A stretch of DNA of 64,000 nucleotides from Seriola aureovittata (Eukaryota > Chordata > Actinopteri > Carangiformes > Carangidae), in contig NC_079364.1 of the NCBI RefSeq assembly GCF_021018895.1, positions 1,578,901 through 1,642,900 on the forward strand, written 5' to 3'. Position 1 is the first letter of the stretch. Every line of letters begins with the position of its first letter. Below the pieces are notes generated by a model, which did no database searches, had not been told where the DNA came from, and saw nothing but the letters and a program-made list of their open reading frames with translations. This document shows, in pieces, positions 1 through 11,155 of this stretch. The position numbers and the translations under genes are program-made.

Positions 1-3000
1 CTCGAAACACAGCGGGAGCTTCCCGCTTCAGTCACGTGTCCTGCTATACAAGTTTGGAAAACTGCTCCTGTGTTTGCTCTGTCCTCCACTTTGAAGACCA
101 AAACTGAACTTAAAATACTGCATCCTCAGGTTTTTATATTTATATTCAAAAACTCTCGAAACGGCTCCGACGTACCGACGCCATAGCAACAATTAGCAAA
201 GGCAACATTCACTGGAGCCAGAATCTACATAGATGAAATATACCAAATTCGATATCATGTAATTATGACACATTCATTCATTAATATATCAGTATTTCAT
301 TTTCTTGAGTCCAACACGCAACAACCTTCAAACTCTTTCATGTATTTTCTCTTTTAAGATCAAAAACTCTCAGTAACACTCGTCACTTCCAGAGACGAAA
401 ACATCAGATGTGTGCAGAGCGATGATGAGGAGGCCGGAGCCTTCCTCACAGCAACACATGAAACACACAGAAATATCAGATTGAACTTGACCTGCGTGCA
501 CTGAATCTTTCTAGATGCCAAATGGTCTAATTAATCAGTCAACCAATTACCTTGATTCTGCACAGGTGCAGGAGGAAGACACAAGCACACTCCACCCCCA
601 GCCCCCTCCCTCCCCCAGTGTGCTTTGGATATCATGGCTACAGTTGTGTTAAGATGTCGTTTGTCAGATGATTACGGGTTTTCAGTATATGAGCGGGGGG
701 GGGGGGGGGGCACTCTGAAACCAGATTCCTGGTTAAACGTCTAAGTGCTTAATTTGAGATTGTGTAATCTCTGTAATGCTTCATGTCTCAAAGCCCCCAA
801 ATCATTTTCAGCTTCAATCATATTCATTTCCTTTTTTTTCCCTTGTAGCTTAATCAGCAATCATAACTGATCCTGAAATTTTGATGATGGTGCTGGTGAC
901 TTATCGTATCATAAGACTCAGGATTAGTGATGGAGGGAGAGGGAGGAGGAGGAGGAGGAGGAGGAGGAGGAGGAGGAGGGGTCATCCAGTCCCCCAAAAT
1001 GCAAAGGGACGTTTTTAACTAATTTGCACCGGCTCAGCAAACCCACAGAAACAAACTGTGTGTGTGTGTGTGTGTACACTACATGTATTTCCCCACAGAG
1101 GCTGTAGTTTGCACACAGCGCTGCAGCCGTAACAGATGAAGATGGATTAGTGTCTCTGTGTGACTGTCTTAGGGAAGCAGAAACGGGACGGAGAAGCACC
1201 GACACTCGCAGCAGAAGCACATTACTCCGCCCCGCCAAGGTCCCCAGATGAAAGGTTCAGCGGTTTTGTTGGCTGGTTATCAAAATCAAGACAGCACTTT
1301 CCTCTCCCCTGCCTCCGCCGCCTCCCTCCTCCTCTTCCTCCTGCTGGGAAGGGAAGGCTGCTGACTCAGCCGCTGAGCTGCTGTGCTGCTTTTTGTTTGA
1401 TGACAGCGTGTCTTAATGTTTGGGTGAGGACGACTGTAGTCCTGTCCCAGTTCAGGGGTGGCCTCCTCTCAAAGGACTGAAGGCATCTGGGCCTGAAACA
1501 CAGTCTGTGGAGGATTTACTGTAACATCATCATCCTCCATCCTGACACCAGAACCTGCTGTATGATGGGACAGAGTGGACACCAGTTAACTCAGGGACTT
1601 TGGCATCATCGTCACGTTACCTTGACGATGCCAACACACGTTGCATATAGTTGGGGTTTGGGACTATTGGTTTCACACTTTTTATTCCCTCCCTTTCGCT
1701 CCCTGTCTGTAAACAAACTAATAATAATAATGTTGGGTCAGATCTGATGAAAGCAGATTTAGAATTCATCATCGTACGAATAACTGCACAGTTCAGAATC
1801 TGAATCGCCATCATCACGTTAACATTTGGGTTTGTTCCTGTCTTGCTTGTTTGTTAACCGTTCTTCTTGTACCTTATTCTTTTTTCCTTTTTATGGCGGT
1901 TGTTTACCTTTATTTCTTGTTTACCTTTATCCCCTGGTAACCATGGTAACGCAGTGTTTAATGTCTATGTCCCTCAGGCAAAGTCTGCAGAAGACTTACA
2001 GACAGTGTCCATGAAGGGCCCAAAATGTCTTAAGACTTAAATACTCAACGGAGGCCAGGGTGGTTGAACACAGGTGAAACACATACGGGAGGGGCAGACA
2101 ATCACTCGGGAGGGAAACAGGACAAAGACAGGAGATACCTGCTGCTGTCTTGGGGTCAGGGTCTTGTCGGGTTTCTATTCTGTGGGTAAAACAAAGTAAA
2201 GAAAATGTAAACTGTAATTAAGGAACTACAGCTTCCATGAAGTTTTCATGAGTATATGTACTAGCACTGAACAAGTCTTTACTAGTGATCCTCTTGCCAG
2301 TTGGATACGAATCAGCTTCACACTGATGCGCACTGCCTCCAGGAAACAGGCATTCACCTGCACTCAAGTCCGACACCGACAGAAGCTCGTCTCAGCTATT
2401 GATGCTGTAGTTGGTTTCTTCCTCATCCGTGTTATCCATCAGTCAACAAGGTGTCTATAAACAACAATCAGACCTCAGATTGACTTTAATGTGGGACAGC
2501 CTGAGACTGCAGCGTGTGTGAGGAGCTCTGAACCTTTACAACCTGCCTGGCAGCACGACTCACCTCCCACTCCACCTGGTCTGAAAACACACACCACGCT
2601 GTTTGAGTTTGTTCCCTTTGTGCTGTGGTATTTTCTCAGCCCAGGAACTGACAGTGAACAAACACACCTGGATATTTCCTAACTTTTTAATTTCATAGAA
2701 AACACCTGAATGTGCGTCTAGCTCAGGGAAGGATCCAGGAAACAGGTCGTCTGACTTTTATCAAAAGGTTTCATGTGACTTTAAGGGGGGGGGGGATCTG
2801 TGATAATCTCATGAAGACATTTTCCAACTAAAGTGTGGTTTTGACCTGACCTCCATGTGTGTGTGTGTGTGTGTGTGTGTTGACTATCATACCTGTCACA
2901 GTACAGCGCTCTCAGCGATCAGTCAGTCTGACAGGTTATTAACCCGACCGAGGCAGAGCAACAGCCGTCGACCACGAAAAGGTCAGGGAAAGTTCAGATT

Positions 3001-3437
3001 CATACCGCGGCTTATCTGAGTGATACGGACGCTGTCATGACATCCATCACCACCTCCCGCCTCCCCAACAAACACTCACAGCCTCCACAGCTTTCCGTTT
3101 CTTCTTCTCCTGCGTCCCTCGGACACAGCAGGAGGCCAAATGTCAGAGGAGGGCTCTTCGGGTCACCAGTTTACAGAGGGGGGAAAGATTTTATCAGACA
3201 GACATGATGATGCGTAATCAGCTCTCCTCCTTAAACTGCTCATACACAAGGTAATTAAAGGAAACTCGTGGGAAAACTAAGAAATATTAACCCTGGAGTC
3301 AGTATGTGTTCAGGTCTGAGTCTGAGCAGCAGCAGCAGACTGGTGTCATGCTGGGAAGTTTGATCGATTGGCATCATGTTAATAAAACTAAAGTTAGACT
3401 GTTATTATGTTTGACTCTAAACTATATTTTAAACTAC
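1..3437. other. Non-coding stretch, microsatellites only
   Basis: No ORF with coding character or family motif. Simple repeats: poly-G 694-710, (GGA)n 936-979, (TG)9 1057-1074, a G10 run near 2786 and (TG)13 2856-2881. The short open frames near 1160 and 2248 have no recognisable domain. Confidence 0.7.
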
Positions 3438-3610
3438 AGCTGTGTCCCCATTCAGGGCCCGCATCCTACGAAGGTGTGGCCACCAGCTGTGCCCGACTTT
3501 ACTGCTGTGTTGCAAAGTACGGCTTTGCCTTTCAAAATGGGACGGTCTAGCTGCGCCGCTGTGATGCAGTCTGTCTTCAAATGCAACCTCTTGAATTAGG
3601 ACGCAGTTTA
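3438..3610. mobile_element. Short MITE-like element with terminal inverted repeats (hAT-like)
   Basis: The left end CTGTGTCCCCATTCAGGGCC is mirrored at the right end by CTGCGTCCTAATTCAAGAGG read on the other strand. The inner GCATCCTACGAAG matches GCATTTGAAGAC. The CTGTGTCCCAATTCAGGG type of end is frequent in non-autonomous fish hAT elements as I remember them. No clear 8-bp target duplication was seen. There is no transposase; about 170 bp in all. Confidence 0.6.
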
Positions 3611-5255
3611 TATGAGTCCAGCCTTGGAGAAGCAGTAAAACGCAGTGTGGAGGAGGGTGTGGCTATGCGATACTATAGTTTGAGTTTTGTGCTTGTGTCG
3701 GTTGCACACTGTTAGCGCTGTAGGGCGGCGTTGAGGGACGACACTCGGTTAAATGTTAAATTTTACACCCTGTGGATTTTTCCCAGAAAATTCAGTCCGA
3801 GTCTTTCATGTAGAAATCAGTCCTCAGGCTGTTGAAGGCAACTGAGAAAGTTAGGATCAATCTGTTCACATATGAGCAATAAAAAGCGATTAATACAGTC
3901 TTACGTAAAGTTCCTTTGAGTGAGAGGTATTCTGTGGCGTTATTGAGCACAGAATAGATTTTTGTTTGCTCAGTTAGTCTTCACTCAAAAATATTTTCTC
4001 TTCAACATATAATTTGTGTGTTTTCAAAATGTATTTGTGCTGAAAAAGTCTCAGGAATGAAGCACAAAAATAACGCCGTAGTATTCTATATTTCTATGAG
4101 TCCTATTTTTGCTTCTAAATGTTTCTGTCAAACCACATCAGTGAGGGTTTACCCCTTTCTGCTGGTAGGAAAATATGATTTATACATGTTTTGAGTTCAA
4201 TGCAAACTCAGTCTCTATGGGGGAATGTTGTGTCAAAACAAACTTTCAATCACATTCACATAATTACCTCATGAATAAAAATGATCGCACATTTTAAATC
4301 TGTCTTTTTATCAATAGATTTCCAGCTCCTATATATCCGCAGTGTGATTGTTGGTATCACAGTCTGTGTTTGTCTCAGCAAACCGGAGCTGAGGAGGGAA
4401 AATCACGGCTTGTGCTGTTCAACCTGTGGTTTAAGCGTTTAGACAAACAGAGGATTCACTGCTGTCATTTGCACTAAAGAATGGTGTTAACATCCGTGTG
4501 AATGGGCTCCCTCCATCTGTTCTCCTGACATCCTAATGTCTCTCTCTAATGATGAAGCTTTTTATCAGCCTCTTTATCACAAGGGAAATTGTTGTTAGAA
4601 CTATAATCGGAAATAAAAACCCGGCCTATAAAAGATATAGTTTGTTCCTCCTGAGATTTTAATGGATTTAATAAACCAGAATGTGAGCAGGCGGCAGAAC
4701 CGCAAACAAGAGAATCACGGATTAAATCTGCTCCTTCAGTGACCATGATGATGATGATGATGATGATGATGATGGGATGTGTGAAGATGCTGCTTTAGAC
4801 GAACTTTACATGAAGAGGTGCAAATTAAAAACTCATTAGTAAAATGTGAGAGCTTGATAATTATAGGATCATTTTTTACAGGAAAATTAGGGGACTTAAA
4901 GTAGTTTGTGGGAAACACAAATTATAATTCATTAAACTGTATTTACCTGTTTTGTAGATTGATGGTGTCACAACAATCAGAATATATATGAACACAAGCT
5001 CAAGATTCACAAATATGACAAAGACAGACATTTGTGTTTCGAAAATGCCACCATATTGATTGTGTAAAGAAGTTTTCAGCCTTAAAAATCCTTCATCAGT
5101 CGGGTTATGTTTTGTGTGCAGTTGAGCCTCTCACCTTTCTCTGGTCGTGCTGCCGGGAGCGTTTGACTTCTGGTGAACGGAGTCACTGCGTTTTTTTATT
5201 CCACCACGCCGGCGATAGTCAGAGCTCCCATTCTCGTGGACCCAACATCTCATTC
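3611..5255. other. Non-coding stretch with (ATG)n microsatellite
   Basis: AT-rich unique-looking DNA. The only structured item is (ATG)10 at 4745-4774. Nothing else supported. Confidence 0.65.
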
Positions 5256-5645
5256 ACGCCTTGAAGGAACTTTCACTAGGATGCAAGGATGAACTGATTA
5301 GATTTTGGTGGTCAAAGGTCGAAGTCCAAGGTTATGGTGATCCCAAATATATCAGGAGTGCCCATAGGAAATCTTATTACATCTGTCACCTCTTTGGCCA
5401 TAACTCAGAAATTCATGCACTTATGACACATTTTAACTCAAATTAATTTAAGGATAAGATTTCAACATTTGATATCCAAATGGTCAGAGGTCAACTTCAC
5501 TGTGACATCATAATGTTCCGTACAAACACTTCTGGCCATTATTCAACACTGTAACTCAGGAAGGAGAGATTGTGACTCTATATTTCCTGCAACTTGGCTG
5601 CTTGGCGGTGACATAAAACCACGCGGCGGTAATTCCAGTTTTTGT
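5256..5645 (+). repeat. High-copy teleost interspersed repeat
   Basis: The order of phrases TTTTGGTGGTCAAAGGTC, GGCCATAACTCA, GGTCAACTTCACTGTGACA, CTTCTGGCCATTATTCAA, TTTCCTGCAACTTGGCTG and ending ACGCGGCGGTAATTC-AGTTTTT matches a repeat I know from many percomorph genomes. It has no coding capacity. Its class (SINE or MITE) is uncertain. Confidence 0.8.
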
Positions 5646-6028
5646 TGTTTTTTTTGAGTCCGAATAAGTGATAGGTGGTGATTAGGTTTGATCGTATAAC
5701 AGCAAACCTTTGAGCCAAAATATATTTACTTAAAATGAAAATTTCAATAACAAGTTAAAGTTAATCCAGAGCTTTCACCGAGAGTAAAAATTTGGTGACA
5801 CCCCAGTTTCTGTTGTTGTCCTCCTGTGAACCGGCTGGACTGAAGTGACCTTAAAGGGGTCAGAGAGAACCAGAGTTTCCTGTAAAGCAGTATCCGATGC
5901 TGCTTTGAACCCTGTTGTTCCGGAGGAGAAACAACGCCACAAGACTTTTCCTCTCAGGCTCTGTTTCACAACAAACAACGTTTATCTTCAGCCCACCATA
6001 ATCTGCAGGTCTTCACTACATACACCTT

Positions 6029-6060
<32 letters not shown>

Positions 6061-8640
6061 CGAGGAAACGAAAACATCAGGAAGCTGTGAATTAAAGAGA
6101 CATAAACACCTGCACTCGAAACCAGTGTTCGTCACCATTGAACCTTGATGTGAGCTCCAAGGAGGTTTTTTTTCCACAGAAATGTTGTAGTTAACAGTGA
6201 CATCTCATTGTTGCTTAGTAACCACTCCCCCGACGATGACCTGCTGTTCAATTTGAAAAGATCAGAGTCAAGGTTAGCAGCTGTGGCTTCACCTACCTGG
6301 ACTGTTATTAATAACCTTGTCCCCCTGCTGGCATGTCGTGCAGCACCTGACCTGCCACCGAACCCCAGGGACATCGAGAGAGAGGAGAAGAAGAAGCAGC
6401 GCTTGAGATCACTCGGTATCATTTCAGCACATGAGGATACGAGGACAGAGGGACGTTATCCAAGAACACACTGTAGAAATCACAGTGCTCTTTTGTTAAA
6501 CTGGATGAGTGATTGTTATTGAGTGGGATTATGTGTTCAGTCTCAGCAGCGTTGAAACCAAATTTCAGTCTGATTTCCTATTTGAATGATTCAGTCAAAG
6601 CTCTGTAATGAAAGACTGACACTTTTTTTTTTCCACTTCAGCTGTGAGACGTTTATTATACCCTACTGTCATTTCAGTGTGAACACACTCAAAACACAGT
6701 AGAAAAAGTAAAATATCCAACTGAGGCACAGGGTTAGTTTGTGCTTGTTACAGGTGAATGTCTTATCTGACGGTCACCTCTCATCAAAAGGACTTTCAGT
6801 AAGACCCACACTGTGTATCACGCCCAAAGAGCCAGGTTGAACGTTTTTCATTAGAGTCTTTGAAGATGAGACACTACTGTTGTCATCATGGGACACAAGT
6901 GACTGGGGTTTGTGTCCTGCTTCCCCCGTGTGATTTATGCCCTATACACCAAACCCACTGTCCGCCTGTAAAAAAGGAGCCCAAGGGTCGTCTGTACAGC
7001 AGCTTATGACCCACGGTTACATTTTGTTGTTAGGCGACATCTAGTGGCCATAGTAATTATGACAGGAGCAAAGGGAAAAATCTGGTGACATCGTATTTAA
7101 AGCATAGAAGCGAAGTGACACGTCTGTGCCTATAAATTATGTTATGAACTGGGAATGTGTGAGGAGGGAAAAGAATGGGACTTTGAACAGAGCCCTGAGG
7201 GACCCCACTGGCCCTTCGGCCAACATATGTAGTTTAATGTGGGAACCAATTGGACTAAATGTGTTTGCGTTTGACCCAGATATTTACTGAGCAGGATGTT
7301 TTTATAGTTAAAAATTTAAACTTGCAAACAACCACATTCAATGAAATAAATAACTGACTGAAATGATCAGAAACTGTGGAGTTTAGGATTTGTCCTTATA
7401 CATACAGAACACCTCACACTTGTGTGTAGTGGTGTAAATACTGCTGCAGCAGGAGTTGAAAACTTGCTTATTAAACTTGTGTATTAGTTAAAACTTTCCC
7501 ACCTTGAACAGTCCCCTGAAGAGAAGGAAAGCATCTCTCTACACTTGAACTGGTTTGTGATACCTGCACATTTCGACTTTCATAGTATCGTAAAATATTT
7601 GTAGGTTTTATTTTTCCTCATACTTTAGGCCCATGTTTCATTATAGAGCGAAGGAGATGAAGTGTGTGAACTGTCCTGGTTTTTATGGCAGCAGCATCTT
7701 TGCCAGATACACACAGATCATTAAATTGTCCGACCAGATGATTTGTAGAAGCAGAATGTGCCATAAGTCAACCGAGCAAAGTCCAATAAAAAATTAATAA
7801 CTGATTGGCCATAAAAGATGATCGGGTGGTGCTGTAAAATATCAACTTTAAAAGAAACATTAATACCAATATATAGAATTCATGAACAGAAAAAAAACAT
7901 TAAAACAGACAAATCACACGTGCATTTAGTGTCACACTAAAGTCATTTTAATATGAATTTGAATGTTTATGAAAATGGACAATTTCAACAATTTTCCACC
8001 ACAGAGGTTTAAAAACGATGCTGCAATATTTATGTCAGATAGCTCATAATGCACCGGGTGGGCTGCTCCGACACTCACTCACTAGTCTGGACGACATGTA
8101 TTATTGAGCCCAGACAGTTTCCACATTTCAACAAGCCTTTCATCTCAGCTGCCCATCAAACACAGGCAACAATGCCGGTTGCCACTTTAAAAGGTACTCT
8201 GCTTTTCTTCTCTTTGTAGACTTGTTCTTTTTCTGCCCTGCTCTTTTGTCTTTGTGATGTGTTCAGTGTTGCTAGTCTCTGTTGGAAAACTCAATGAGTC
8301 ATCCTGAATAACAATCTTACAGGTTAATACAAGCTTATTACAATTTGTGCCTTTTTTTTCATCCTGTAAGAAACCAGATTAGTGTCCATAACCATCCAGA
8401 TTGAGGCAGCATTGTTGCTTCTTACAGTAACCATTCTGTAGCATGAGTGCTGACCAAAGCACAAACCTAGACATCATGAAATTAGTGATAAATCACCTGA
8501 ACATCCCGTAATCTCAGTGATGGATCCCCAGGCAGCATCTCCTGCAGGACGCAGGCCTGGCTGTGGGGTAGTTCTTTCAAGCATTACCCAAGATTAATTG
8601 TCTACAGCCACATTAGCAGCTCTGTGAGGCAGTACTTGGA
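5646..8640. other. Non-coding stretch, (CT)n at 6033-6061
   Basis: No gene found. (CT)14 microsatellite at 6033-6061. A GGCGACATCTAGTGGCC block at about 7032-7048 belongs to a phrase common in fish repeats and weakly resembles a CTCF core. The open frame at 6208-6522 has no recognisable domain. Confidence 0.65.
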
Positions 8641-9090
8641 CACAGCAGTGCTTTGAGCTAAATGCTAACGCTAGCTCACAGTGAAATGCTGACATGTTGA
8701 CATTTAGCGCACAGTGTTAACCATGTTCACCATCTTAGCTTGTCGTGTTAGCATGCTAACATTTGCAAAGTAGCACTAAACACGAAGCAAAGCATTACTT
8801 TTGCATGTGTGTGGTCAAGAACCAAAGTATCTGAGAAGTTGAAATGTGACCTGATGACGCCTCTGGATGAGAGATCAGAGGATCATCAGACTCACTACAG
8901 TTCATCCTGAGGGGAACATGAACGACTGAACCACATCTCATGGGAATGCATCCAATAGTTGTGGAGACGTCGACCTCGTGGTGGCATCAGAGGAAAAAAA
9001 AAAAAAAAAAAAAAAACAGTGGATGGACCAAAGTAGTGGACAGAGATTCTCATCCCCTGAGCCATGCTGCTAGCATGTCTGCTAACATTT
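8641..9090 (+). repeat. High-copy teleost interspersed repeat (GCTAAC / AATCCATCCAATAGTTGT type)
   Basis: Phrases in order: TTAGCATGCTAACATTTGC, TAGCACTAAACAC-AAG, ACCAAAGTAT, GACCTGATGA-G--CT-GATGA, TTCATCCTGAGGGGAACATG, ATGC-ATCCAATAGTTGTGGAGAC, TGGACCAAAGTAGTGGAC and GAGCCATGCTGCTAGCATG. This is a very common percomorph repeat. An A23 run at 8994-9016 interrupts it, possibly the mark of a later insertion and loss. Confidence 0.82.
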
Positions 9091-10700
9091 AACATTCAAG
9101 AACTTCTGCCAGCTATATTTAGTTGACCTGCGACTTAGAATAACAAGAACATCATGAATATGTGAACAGTCAATGTTGATTTCAATAACCTAATGGATAA
9201 CATGTCTCCCTACAGGCTTTGCACTCTCCTGAGATTCCATCTCTCTGCAACCAAGCAGCTTCAAGTTGTCAATAACAAGAGACAACCAACAATTCCTCAG
9301 CTAAAGATGGAAAGTGCAGAGGCAGCTCAAGTCCACGGGTCAGATAAAGGCCAGACAGGATGCAGACAGTCTCTGAATCATTAGGTACTTTCATGGTTTG
9401 TGAAGTCCTCCTCTGCCCTGAAGGCTCATGGTTAACACAGCTCTGCATCTGACTACAGACCCTGCCTTCTCTGTTTCCACCTTCATTTGGTTTCAGTCTC
9501 AGTGTGGTTTCACCTGCCTTGACCATCATTAATCAGCCAATGCTGACATGCCCCCGCTCAGGAATATTCTCAGCATGAAACTAACCAGCTGACACAGAGC
9601 GGTCATCGGTGTCAGACAGATTTCTGCTCAGATACACGGCTCTGCCCTCGGTCACAGCTGGGCCGGGGTCACACCACCGAAGTGATTTATGGCCTCCATT
9701 TTTCACCAAACTCCTCCCTCTCCCTCTGCCGGTTGCTGAGGAATGACCGAGCTGTTTTTCGAGCCTCACCGACACCACCAGGATCGGGCACTGTGTCACC
9801 ACATGTGGACAAACGGCTGTAAAACGTCTTCTATACATCACCCAAAGCTGAGAACACTGAGGGGTGAAAGGGGAAGCTGCAACCCGCTGGCAGAACATAA
9901 CTTAGAGTTCAATGCACATTTTTCTCCTCTCTGGCTTCTCTATCATACATTTTTCTTGCAAGAACTGAACAGTTAAAGGTTGTGTGAACGATCGTCTCTA
10001 CCACTAGATGTCGCACTAGACTACCAGCATCTTCGTCGGCCACACCTCCACCTCCGTTTATGTTCAGCTTTTTTTTTTAGCAAGGTGTTACGAAGCCCAG
10101 TGAAAGCAGTCACTAAACACGCACTGAAGCACAACTGAATAAAGTTACTCTGTACACAAGAGCCAACAAAACACAACCTCACCACAATCTTTATGCTCCA
10201 CAGCAATGCTGACAGTTAGCCAGCTAGTGATAGCGACATTGGGGACTGTAAAACCACAGTGTAAAACGTTTTCTAACACTAAGACTGATGATGAATAACG
10301 GCTCCTGGACTTTTTGCACCTTCCCTCCATCACTTATGGACGGCTGCAACAGCTTCCAGTCAACCTGTCAGACTGTTGCACCGTCCTCACTGAGCTATGA
10401 AGGATTATTTTACATCTCTACTATAATTTATACTTGTTACTAAATAAGATTTATCCACCTCTCTTTATGATGCAAACTTGTCTTGTGACAGTGAAGTTCA
10501 CCTGCACCTTCATTCACAGCTGTATTCTAGTTTTACAGTTGATTGTAAATTGTTGAAATTAATGTAGTTTTAATGTGAAGTAAAATTTTTATGAAGCTTT
10601 GCTTTGTTGATGGCTTGAGGAAAAAGGTTTGGGATCAAAAATTAATTTTATGTTTGCATGAAATGATAATGCACATTATACTTAATCACAAGCTATGAGA
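9091..10700. other. Non-coding stretch
   Basis: Nothing recognisable apart from a CCACTAGATGTCGC block near 10001-10014, inverse to the one near 7040. The open frames at 9581-9976 lie opposite each other with no family resemblance. Confidence 0.6.
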
Positions 10701-10764
10701 GACACGCATGTACCTGGGATGAAGTGGTTAAGGTGGAAACCAGAAGGCTGACCCCGCCCCTCTG

Positions 10765-11013
10765 TCAGTCTACCAGTCTCTGTACAGCTGCACCTGCTGG
10801 GTCCTCTGTGTCTCCATATGTCCTGCAGAGAGAATCCAGCAAAGAGACGTCCAGGGTGACGTGGAGATCCTGGATGAGGAGGACGTCTCCTCTGCCCCAT
10901 GTGTCCTCCTCCAACAGTGGAGCCTCCACTTCTCTCAGGAGATCCTCTGGATCACCTTGGCAACAGTCAGGCCGAGCATCCTGTGCTTCCCCTCCAGCTG
11001 GGACCGCTATGCC
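10765..11013 (-). pseudogene. Coding-like open stretch directly past the candidate terminal exon
   Basis: In a different frame, 82 codons stay open with protein-like composition: PEDLLREVEAPLLEEDTWGR, then GDVLLIQDLHVTLDVSLLDS and LCRTYGDTEDPAGAAVQRLV before a TGA. A third frame also reads well (EGKHRMLGLTVAKVIQRIS). The frame changes suggest either an older coding exon damaged by indels or a 3' UTR with chance openness. It ends near a donor-like CCCAG|GTACAT at about 10706. No family recognised. Confidence 0.3.
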
Positions 11014-11155
11014 TCAATGAGACAACAGGCACCGCCGGGGGTCCACCTTGAATATGTGGCGTCATCAATCCGGCTGCCATCCCGGAAAGCCAACACACCA
11101 ACATTGGTAACCCAGGCAACTGTTTCAGATGCAGCAGCAGCAGCTTCTTTGTCAC
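11007..11155 (-). CDS. Candidate terminal coding exon (e) of the unknown gene
   Basis: The exon is preceded by a strong pyrimidine tract (CTCTCTCTCTGTCTCTCTCCAG) and has acceptor AG|GT. In frame it encodes GDKEAAAAASETVAWVTNVG, then VLAFRDGSRIDDATYSRWTP and GGACCLIEA before a TAG at 11009-11007. The composition looks protein-coding, but no family was recognised. The frame may really continue past an indel (see the open stretch 10765-11013). Confidence 0.42.

Noticed and set aside
7032..10014. CCACTAGATGTCGC blocks at about 7034 and 10001 as CTCF sites
   Set aside because: They miss the GGC part of the core and belong to a phrase common in fish repeats.
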